Part shown: piece by piece, positions 23,931 through 32,774 of the stretch | Layout of the letters: each line of letters starts with the position of its first letter | Position numbering within the stretch: position 1 is the stretch's first letter | Assembly: GCF_963676685.1 (NCBI RefSeq) | Contig: NC_092354.1 | Span: 75,405,335 to 75,469,334 of the forward strand | Source of the DNA: Mytilus edulis | Lineage: Eukaryota; Mollusca; Bivalvia; Mytilida; Mytilidae | Direction: 5' to 3' | Length of the DNA stretch: 64,000 nt | Notes under the pieces: generated by a model | Seen by the model: the letters and a program-made list of their open reading frames with translations, nothing else | Database searches by the model: none | Told to the model about the DNA's origin: nothing | Translations under genes and position numbers: made by a program

Positions 23931-24719
23931 ATTTAAAAAAAATGAAAACTTGTTTGTATTTGCACGGAACGCGGTGAAATAATATATAATCTGTCAAGTG
24001 TACCATTATTTTATCATAAATGAATATTTTAAGTACTTTATATCCTCTAAGAAAAAATATTTATAATGTGTTATTTTCATATTTTAAAAGACGTTGAATA
24101 AGGTGGCAAAATATCCATCTTCCTAATACAAGAAGTTTATGGAACTAACAAAATAACGTTATCTGATAATAACACGAAATATATTTGTCATAATAATACG
24201 AAATACGAAATATTTTCGTCCCATGACATCGAAATGCTCTTATATATACGGAGGTCTACTCACTAGTTTGAGAGCATCTGTGTATTTTTCAAACTTCCGG
24301 GCTGACATTCATCTCAAACATGCTGAATTGCAACGTATGCTTTGTTCATATAGCATTCCGCTGTACATGTACATTGTATTTAATTTGTTGAGATATAAGG
24401 ATGAATATAGTAAAAAGAGGTTTTTATTTAGAAATATATATACCCTTCAAAAAAGAAGGGAAAACTCACAGAGAAGAAAACTCAAACGCAACGTCCCGCT
24501 AAACTATTAAAATAAAGTAATAAATCAGTAAACAACCATCACATTAATTTATTATTTAAGCAATGCGTTTCTGAAGTTGTATCACAAAATGACAGTACGA
24601 ACAATTTGGAAACTTGTTCAGTGTATTTTTCAAGACATGTAACACTATTGTTTCGGTAACTCTAAATAAAACTGTTCTTATATTCCACGAGAAACTCGTC
24701 GTTACAGAAAGAGGCTGAC

Positions 24720-24820
24720 TGTTTCTCCGGAGCACCGGAGTTTAGGAAGATCCTGCTCCTCATGTGTTATCCGTCATGTTGTTCATGGATAGTTCAAATT
24801 CGTGTTAAGCGTCATTTAGT
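24720..24820 (-). repeat. Penelope-like element 3' fragment
   Basis: Short match (CCGGAGCACC, GATCCTGCTCC, CGTCATGTTG) to the Penelope-like 3' region, ending shortly before the Polinton. Confidence 0.5.
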
Positions 24821-24910
24821 GATGTCACAATCGAGGAAAAGACGACTGAATTGTGACTATGACAAAAAGAAAATATCTGACACATAAACCAGTGAGAGGT
24901 TGACTTTAAC

Positions 24911-25374
24911 AGTAGTATATATTGTGTGGCAGCAGCAAATATTTTTGCCACGTTGACAAAAATTTGTTCCTGACAAAAATTTGTTCCCGCTAGCAAAATT
25001 GTATAATATATTTGTTGAATAATATCAAAATATTGGATTTTAAAATTTGTAGAAATATAAAAGACTGTTTTGATTTTTTCACACGTTGCATTTTGCAGAC
25101 GTCAAGAAAATTACATAATATAACTGTTGTATAATATTAAATGAAAATTTTGTTTTTTCACTTATAAAAGAATGTTTTGATTTATTTTCCATCGCATTTA
25201 ACATATAGACAATTTAAATTGTTAATATTTTGGATAAAGAAGTTAAAAGTAAAACTGAAAAAATAGAAGATTAAATGACTTCGCGTTGAGAGAAGAAATT
25301 TTATAAAACTTTTAAGTTTCATTTGTAACAAAAATGAATAAGAATTGAAAATATATTAATTAACCCTAACCCTA
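24911..25374 (+). repeat. Polinton left TIR
   Basis: Starts AGTAGTATATATTGTGTGGC and is inverted relative to 43740-44173. The first 150 bp match closely (GCAGCAAATATTTTTGCC and beyond); the middle diverges. The inner end is AATTAACCCTAACCCTAG, two telomere-like hexamers that correspond to the longer array in the right TIR. Confidence 0.9.
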
Positions 25375-25564
25375 GCGTATATTGTAAAAACTATTATTAT
25401 TATTTATTAAAACAATCCATACTCAAACATTAATTAAACCTTATCCATCTACCACTCTTATCCCAACCATATATCACGGAATTAATTACCCCTAATTTAT
25501 TCCCTAATTAGACTATTGTTTTTATTTCTCATCCGGGTATTTAATTCCTCAAAATATTTGCAAA

Positions 25565-26907
25565 ATGTCACCCATCAACACCATGTTTATATTCATCATC
25601 ATTTGTTTCACAATGTCAGCTGTTTCATGCTCGCATGAATTGAGAGATGTATGCACAGTGGAGGGGGATACTCTCCATTGCAGATGGACTGGAGCAGGGC
25701 TCTACAACACCAGAATCCGACTAGATGTAAAGAAAGTCGTATTCGAAAGATTTTTTGTTGCCGGACAATTGGACCTTGCAAATAATAGAGACCTGCATTC
25801 AATTGAGATCAAACAAGGAAATTCTAAATGCAGCAATGTTTTAGCAGCACCAGAAACAATAACAATTGTTAATGGTATACATTGTGATGTAAGTATATAG
25901 GAAATTAGAAAAGAATAACAGAATAATAAGAGCTTTAAAGTAATCACGTAGTATTGTCTCTATATGTAAAGTGACTAGAAACAACCTAAACTATGAGCAG
26001 ATCTTATATATTATTTATTAATTTTATTGTGTAAAACATTTCTTACATTATGTATATTTTTTTTTTTACAGAATGGAGTCATAGCTTCTACAACAACAAC
26101 AGCAGCAACAAGAGTAACACCAGGATCCACATTGTCAATCGGCACCACTGATAAACAACTGGTAAGCATTTATCTGATATTTTTTTAATTAAAACGTCCG
26201 TTTTGTTTTCTATTTTTATTAGGAAATACATGTACATGAACGAGTCAATTTGTATTCTCTATAGTATAGTGCTTAAAAACAAATTAAAATGTGAAGGATA
26301 AGATTTTTTAATATCAACATTTTCATGAAATACATGATTTTATTTCTTTATTTCAGAAGTCAACACCACATGCACAGGAGGAAGACAAGGGTCTAGATAA
26401 TATTAAGATCATTCTTATAATGATTTTTGGTAAGTATCTAAATTTAATTTATTTATTTGATTGACAAACAATATAAAAATAAAATAAATAAATAAAATAA
26501 AAATATATACATGTTCTAATAAAAACACTTATTTATAAATAAGAAAAAGATGCGGTATGAGTGCCAATGTATTATAGATCAAAGTATGACCTTCAACACA
26601 GAGCAAAAGCTCACACCAAACAGTAAGCTATAAAGACAATTCAAACAGAAAAACCAATGGTCTAATCTATTTATATATATCAATATATTTTATAATTTTT
26701 AAAGTAAGTGACATATTCAAATTTATCTTTACAGCATCTCTAGCATGTGTTATGCTCTTGTCGCTGATGTTATTTTGCATCTGCAAAAAGAAGAGAACTG
26801 CAAAAACCAATTTCCGCCAACACCAATTCTCCTTCAATGTCGATGCAGATTCACTATCCGAAATAGAAATTGCAGATTTTGTTAATACACCAAAAAAAAC
26901 TGTTTAA
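25565..26907 (+). CDS. Spliced single-pass membrane protein (Polinton cargo)
   Basis: Four exons with consensus sites join in frame: 25565-25888, 26072-26161, 26357-26429, 26735-26907, giving 219 residues and TAA. Residues 1-22 are a signal peptide (MFIFIIICFTMSAVSC). The short ectodomain has four cysteines (C30, C39, C89, C107) around one LRR-like turn (QLDLANNRDLHSIEI), so it looks like an LRR cap region. Residues 113-138 form a Thr/Ala-rich stalk, 156-179 are a transmembrane helix, and the remainder is a basic-then-acidic cytoplasmic tail. The predicted topology is type I, at the plasma membrane or a virion/vesicle membrane. It is not a known Polinton core protein. Attachment, receptor or decoy roles are speculation. 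Intron 3 contains an R1 repeat. Confidence 0.75.
26545..26690 (+). repeat. Dispersed repeat R1 copy inside cargo-gene intron
   Basis: GATGCGGTATGAGTGCCAAT and following sequence match the R1 family; inserted in intron 3 of the membrane-protein gene within the Polinton. Confidence 0.65.
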
Positions 26908-26999
26908 GTTAATATCTATCTCTGTATTTACTACTTTTTAATTTGTAGAATATATCCTCATCGCAATTTATGAAAGGCTTCAAGAAATTATAAATTATT

Positions 27000-27115
27000 T
27001 TTTTCCACCACGTGAAAATAACAGACGAGTAGCCCCAGCACAACAACAACCACCAAGAATATTGAGAAGATCAAACAGGATATCTATTCGGCCACAGAGA
27101 CTAACCTATGATTAA
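27000..27115 (+). pseudogene. Possible orphan exon or retroelement tail
   Basis: After an acceptor-like AATAACAG, one frame reads RVAPAQQQPPRILRRSNRIS... and ends TYD-stop, resembling the basic C-terminal tails of retroelement polyproteins; another frame is Thr-rich. It could be an alternative last exon of the upstream membrane protein or a relic. Not enough to assign. Confidence 0.2.
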
Positions 27116-28230
27116 TTTTCTAAACTTTTAAATTTTATGAAATTTTTTAAATTTTTTTTCTAAATTTTATATTTTTTTTATTTTTTTTTTTCTAAATTTT
27201 ATAATCTTTTTTCTAAATTTTATAAACTTATTTATACACTGTTATCTAAATTTTAATAATCACTGATGAGGATGTATTCTACAAATCTACTTATATTATG
27301 AAAAATTATATCACCAAAACTTTTCAATTTTCTTTCATTTGATTTATTTGGATTAGTTACACTTTATTTTAATTAAAGAAAAGATTTTGATTATACTCGC
27401 ATTTCTCTACTCTCATTTTATTATATTGTAAATAGTAGTATACATGTAGTTTGTTTTTATAAATTCACCTTAGTTTATATGTTTCATGCTCATTCAAACC
27501 ATAAATTTCATTATAAATCTATTCTTTTCATTAAATAATCTACTTTCTCTGGTATTAAAGTTCATTATTAATCTATTCCTTTCATTAAATTATTCTTTTT
27601 AGTTTTCCATTTACATATGTTTAGTTTTGTAATAGAAATAAATTAAATTAAAAAACAAATATGATTGGTATTATTGTATATATGTAAATAATATATATAT
27701 GTATATAATGTTTGGAGAACTTTTTGTTTTTATGTTTACTTTATCATCATTTTCATCTTTGGAATTTTTTCATATGAGAATTTACAGCATCCAAATTTAA
27801 TTACAACATATTATCGCATATTTTATCATATTGTGTTTGCTTAAACTTTTTTTCTTTTGTTTTTATTACTTTTTATAGTGCTATATGATTAAGTTAAACC
27901 TAGAGATAAATATATAAAAATTCTTGATTTGTAACCGCTGTCATGGTGCTTTCTATAACATGTTTTATGTGAAAAAAAATGGTGCATTACAAATGATGTA
28001 AGTTTTTTATAACCAAATTTCATTTGATAGTTCTCTTGTTTATATTATTTACAATTGTTATATAAATAGTGCAGAAAACTTGATTTGTTTTGAAACTTAC
28101 TATGTTGTTTCATGGAATAAAGTATTTGTATTTGATATGTGTTAATAAATTAGACTTTTCTTAAACTTTTCCCACTGCATTGCTACCCCAATCAATGTGG
28201 ATGATTACCAGTTGACACCATTTGTATATC
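27116..28230. other. AT-rich non-coding spacer in Polinton
   Basis: Very AT-rich with long T runs; AATAAA signals near 27638 and 28117 could serve the upstream plus-strand gene. No coding frame is supported. Confidence 0.5.
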
Positions 28231-28234
28231 ATCT

Positions 28235-29090
28235 AGAAATTTGCAAACAAAAACTTTGCTTAATTAATTTTTATCTACTTTAAATTTATTAATTATAAAA
28301 GAAATATGGTTTAATTGCTGATGAGACAACTCTTCAAAGAGGTCAAACCACAAGCTTCAATCTCAAATCTTGTCAAGAAAATGAAATATTTACACAGGAA
28401 AAAAGAAGCTAGCTGAAAAAAAAGTCATGAACAAAACAAGATTCACCATTTACAATGATCCAAAGAAAAGAAAAGAGCATATCTAGAAATTTGCAAAACA
28501 AAAACTTTGCTTAAAACATTTTTATCAACTATTAATTATAAAAGATGGTAATCCACAAGCTTCAATCTCAAATCTTATCAAATGAAATATTTACACATGG
28601 GAAAAATTAGCTAGCTGCAAAAAAGTCATGAGCAAAACAATTAACTACGATCCAAAGAAAAGAAAAGAAAAAAGTAGCATGTAGGGGGAAAAATAGAGAG
28701 AGAGAGAAAAAGGAGATATGATCCACCATTGAAAATATGATCCAAAGAAAAGATGATCCAAAGAAAAGAAAAAAGTCGCTTATGTTCTAACGAAGGAAAA
28801 AATAGAGAGAGAGAAAAAGGAGATAGGATTCACCATTGAAACTATGATCCAAAGAAAAGAAAAAAGGTGTTTTAACGATGAAAAAAATTAGAGCGAGAGA
28901 GAGAGAGAGAAAAAAAGGAGATAGTAATGAGATGTAAAAATAATCGTCAAAATCCAACTCGATTTACCATTGAAAATATGATCCAAAGAAAAGAAAAGAA
29001 AATAGGTTTTGTTTTAATGAAGGAAAAATTATATATAGAGAGAAAAAATAGTAATGAGATGTAAAAAATAACCATCAAAATCCGGTTCGA
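28235..29090. repeat. Degenerate tandem/direct repeats in Polinton
   Basis: Blocks such as ATCTAGAAATTTGCAAA(C)AAAAACTTTGC (28232, 28481), ATGATCCAAAGAAAAGAAAA (six or so copies) and GAGAGAGAGAAAAAGGAGAT recur with a period near 100-130 bp. Non-coding. Confidence 0.75.
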
Positions 29091-29464
29091 ACAAATCTAT
29101 AATATATAATTGATCTTAAATAAAAACAATCAAAATTTATTGAGTAATGATCACTTTTCAAATTTGAAAGGTGATAAACACTTTATATTTAAACTGATGA
29201 ACTAAGATTTAATGTAAACAGAAGGTGTATTATCCAAATACTGCCGCAATATTGGAGATCAATCTGACATGAAAAATCGCGATCGGGACAGATCTACACT
29301 GAAATTACATATGAATTAATAAAATGGTGTAACATGGATAATGGAAGGTTGGCGAGCCTTTAGGAGTAAATAAGTGTTGGAAACTATTATTCATAATTTA
29401 ATGAAACGGAAGCTTTATTCCTTTATTAACGCGGTACACTCAATTCTATCATAAAGCGATAAAA

Positions 29465-30407
29465 ATGATGAACCAGGTTGAGTACATGAGGGGATTTGGT
29501 GGAGAAGTAGAGCGGGCTGAGTTGAATTTTGGAAGAAAGAAGAACATTGCGGTTACACCGTACAAGGGATATGTTTATATCCACATAGGCAGTTTAACAA
29601 GTAGCAGAAGCATAACTCTTGGGACTGATGAGTTTAAAGAGCTATGCAATCTGAAGCCAGTTCTTTTAAAAGCTGAGGCAGAAATAAAAAAACAGGTTAG
29701 TGATTTCTAATATTTAGCAGTAAATATTTACATGAACATATAGCTAAATTATTATCGTTCAGCAGCAAATAGTTGAGCGTGATATATATTTTATTCTCTA
29801 AGAAATAGGAGCGATCTACAAAATTATTTTAAAGTAAGATATTGCGAGTGTTTAATAAAAGCACCAGCTGCAGATGTTTCACCTTATATGTTTTTTCGTA
29901 AATTTCACTACTGCTAGTAAGTACACATAATTTTCAAAGTTATTGAAAGCGAGTAAAAACTATATGATAAACGTTCTAATTATCCTTCAACAGCAAATAA
30001 TTGAACATAAATATATACTTTATAGGTTTAATATACAACAAACGTTTTAGTTAAAAGTAAGTTATTGATAGAGAGTATTTACAAGCGGCTTGCGTTCAGC
30101 TGCAGATATTTCACTTGTTTCTGGGTTGATTTCACCACTGTTAGTATTAATTTTCAAAGTTATTGATAGCAAGTAAAAAATGTTTTGATAAACGTTCAGT
30201 TGCAGATATTTCAACATTTTTGTTTCTAGGTAAATTTCTCAACCGCTAATAAATACGAATTTCTTTCCCACAGCAAACGTTGATTTATATGATTTCTTAC
30301 ACGTTCAATTGTTTTTATTATATATTAATTTTTTTAGCTGCAAAAACCTAGCAGGAAAAAGAAGGTTATAGTTGTTGAAGAGGAAGAAGAAGAAGAAGAA
30401 GAAGAAG

Positions 30408-30439
<32 letters not shown>

Positions 30440-30584
30440 GAAGAAGAAGAAGTAAAAAAAGTTACTTTGAAAAGAAAGGTAAAACAACTTTTGTTTTTTT
30501 TTTCTATGTAAATCAAAATAAGTAGTTATAATTTTCAAGTTTATGAATTTAAAGTAATTATCCAATTAAATGTACCATAAAAAG

Positions 30585-30617
<33 letters not shown>

Positions 30618-30850
30618 AAACATTGAAATAACTTTAAAATTTTAAGATGATTTTCTATATTATGATATTCTTATTTTAGAGAAAGGTGATTGCTATCAGC
30701 GATAGCGATGAGGAGGCGGGAGTGTCAGAGTCGGACGTCAGAAAGGTGATTGTTGCAGCAGAATCTGGCCCGTTCAAGGGGCTAAAGAAGAAAAAGAAAA
30801 CAGCTGGAGCTGGATTCATACTTTCTGAAGCAGTTAAAGATGGCGAGTGA
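29465..30850 (+). CDS. PC4-like single-stranded-DNA-binding protein, acidic tail (cargo)
   Basis: Three exons join in phase 0: 29465-29695, 30338-30478, 30680-30850, giving 180 residues and TGA. Residues 20-76 (FGRKKNIAVTPYKGYVYIHI, then SRSITLGTDEFKELCNLKP) match the pattern of the transcriptional coactivator p15/PC4 domain, a small fold that binds ssDNA or melted promoters. Exon 2 adds a Lys/Arg patch and a run of over 20 Glu coded by a (GAA)n microsatellite. Exon 3 adds SDSDEE acidic and KKKKK basic patches, consistent with a nuclear chromatin or DNA-associated protein. The first of two adjacent ATGs is used here; the second is equally good. Likely role in element transcription or replication is inference. 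Confidence 0.75.
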
Positions 30851-32008
30851 AGATAACACCAGTAAGTGATCAAATTTTTATTCTGTTTCTAATATGTTCT
30901 TATATACAATAGTTAGGATAGAAATCATTTATAACTTAGCAACATTTTTCCAATCAAAGATTGATTTATCAATATGTGAAATACTCGCTTTAAGATAAAA
31001 CCATTGCCTTTGATTTAAAGCGATCTCATTTCTAAGAGGATCATTTCTCAATAATACAAACAGTTCACTATTCAATATACATGTATTTACAAAAATATCT
31101 TCAGATAAAGCAAAAGTGTCCATTTTATTACAAAATAAATCGTTTCCGCTACTGTTTCGTTTAACATCATCAGATATGAATGGAGGATCATTTTCACTGT
31201 TTAATGGCCCATTTATTAATATAACTGCTAGAGTTATCGAACAGAATAACAATCCGACAATTTTCATCTTTGCACCAAGCCAGTGCAGTTGTGGAAACTG
31301 GTCACTGATTTCAGCTGTATCCATATTGATAAAATTGTAATCATGCTCATCTGTCATTTTAAGTGAATATTCTTCCACATTTGCACTACTCAATTCATCC
31401 TTTTCATTTATTTTAGAAATCTCCATTATGAAATCCAATTTCTTAATACAGGTGTCGCACTTTGTTCATTTGTTTTCATGCATGTATCTGTAGATTTATG
31501 ATGTGAAAACTATTTTACTAGAGTTTATGTATCTTATTTATTTCTTTTAGCCAATCAGAACAGAAAAAGGACAATGGGAGAAGAAGTAGAAAAAAAGACA
31601 CTGAGTGAAAAACGAAAGCGGTCAGCTCCACCTTCATTAAGAACTTTATCTGTTGCATGTATTTATAATAAATTAACAACAAAATGTGATATTCAAATGA
31701 GAGATTTTTTTTGTAAAATTCCCTCACCAATTTTAATTATTTTTATGGATTATGCAGACTTTCAATTTGTTTTAAATCCTGGATTTGCCGAATTAGATGT
31801 GTTTAATGCTGCCGAGGAAATTTTTGATCAAAGATATCAATTAAATAAAATGATAAGGGAATGCAGCCATTTCACATCTGAAGAGATATTCATTCATTTA
31901 AAGAACGTCCCAGGGTCTGTTTTAAATTCACTCGGACTTTCGTTCAATAGGGAGAACTTTTCCGATATTTTAAGGAAAATATTAAACATGCGATTTTCAC
32001 GTGTTTAA
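30840..32008 (+). CDS. SOCS-box-like small protein (cargo), spliced
   Basis: The intact second-exon frame starts at ATG 31574 (144 aa), but an in-frame upstream exon fits better: ATG 30840-30842, exon 30840-30861 with donor A|GTAAGT, acceptor CTTTTAG at 31550, exon 31551-32008; total 159 aa. That ATG overlaps the last codons of the PC4-like gene in another frame. The protein has APPSLRTLSVACIYNKL followed by KIPSPILIIFMDY, a spacing reminiscent of a BC-box plus Cul-box (SOCS box), which recruits Elongin B/C-Cullin ubiquitin ligases; it could alternatively be another short helical motif. The rest (to FSRV) is unrecognised. If the SOCS-like reading is right, it would be a ubiquitin-ligase adaptor. 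Function unproven. Confidence 0.6.
30929..31438 (-). CDS. Single-TM protein nested in an intron (cargo)
   Basis: A 169-residue open frame lies wholly inside the intron (30862-31550) of the overlapping plus-strand gene. Residues 58-76 (MKIVGLLFCSITLAVILIN) form one transmembrane helix after an acidic N-terminus without signal peptide, so a type II or tail-out topology is likely. The C-terminal part (EIALNQRQWFYLKASISHID) faintly recalls the end of PC4-type domains (SLT-EQW-LK-ID), which I do not treat as an assignment. No other recognisable domain. Confidence 0.6.
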   Translation of the reverse strand: MDFIMEISKINEKDELSSANVEEYSLKMTDEHDYNFINMDTAEISDQFPQLHWLGAKMKIVGLLFCSITLAVILINGPLNSENDPPFISDDVKRNSSGNDLFCNKMDTFALSEDIFVNTCILNSELFVLLRNDPLRNEIALNQRQWFYLKASISHIDKSIFDWKNVAKL

Positions 32009-32069
32009 TTTACCAAAGAATATGTCTCATATATTTTAATCTAAAATTTAAGAAATTTATTTGTAATAT

Positions 32070-32560
32070 TTTCATCGTGTTTGAAGGTCTTTTTCCCCAT
32101 TGCACAATGTATTTCACTGGTGCGTTTGAAGGTGTAATTCCCCATTTTCATAATTGTGTTTAATTTACCAAAGAATATGTCTCTTATATTTTAATCTAAA
32201 ATTTATTTGTAATATTTTCATCGTGTTTGAAGGTGTTATTCCCCATTGTCCAATGTATTTCACTGGTGTGTTTGAAGGTGTTATTCCCCATTTGAAGGTG
32301 TTATTCCCCATTGACATAATGTTTGAAGGTGTTATTCCCCATTGTTCTAATGTTTGAAGGTGCTATTCCCCATTGTTCTAATGTTCGAAGGTGTTATTTC
32401 ACATTGTCCTATGTTTGAAGGTGTTATTCCCCATTGTCCTATTGCCTTAATGTTTGAAGGTGTTATTCCCCATTGTCCTATTGTCATTATGTTTGAAGTT
32501 TGTTTGAAGGTCCATTTGGGTTTTAAAGTTATGTATTTTCATTGGGGTTTTTAAGTTAAA
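32070..32560 (+). repeat. Minisatellite TTTGAAGGTGTTATTCCCCA
   Basis: About a dozen copies of a ~24-36-nt unit (GTTTGAAGGTGTTATTCCCC plus variable ATTGT(CCTAAT)) between the convergent 3' ends of the SOCS-like gene and the polymerase gene. It also includes a duplicated ~85-bp block (32005-32090 and 32155-32235). The unit reads FEGVIPHCP in one frame, but there is no consistent start or gene context. Confidence 0.85.
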
Positions 32561-32774
32561 GTCGCCATTTTACCATGCTACTCCCCATTGCCCTATGTAT
32601 TTCACTTCCCCAGGTTGATAGCAAACGGATAAAACTTAAATATGTTGATATATTTTATTATAAAATCATATATTTATTTACATGAAATAAAATATTATAT
32701 AATTATTGTACAGTGTGTTTTCTTTTTCTTGAATTTATTACGGATATGGATTTTTTTTTCAATTTACAATTGTA

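Noticed and set aside
24911-25374. LTR interpretation of the terminal repeats at 24.9 and 44.2 kb
   Set aside because: The repeats are inverted, begin with AG and have a 6-bp TSD, which fits Polinton TIRs and not LTRs.
30305-30565. Minus-strand poly-Phe and poly-Ser frames
   Set aside because: Antisense shadows of the (GAA)n stretch coding poly-Glu in the PC4-like gene.
32154-32554. FEGVIPHCP repeat protein
   Set aside because: Frames are interrupted and shift between units; best explained as a minisatellite.
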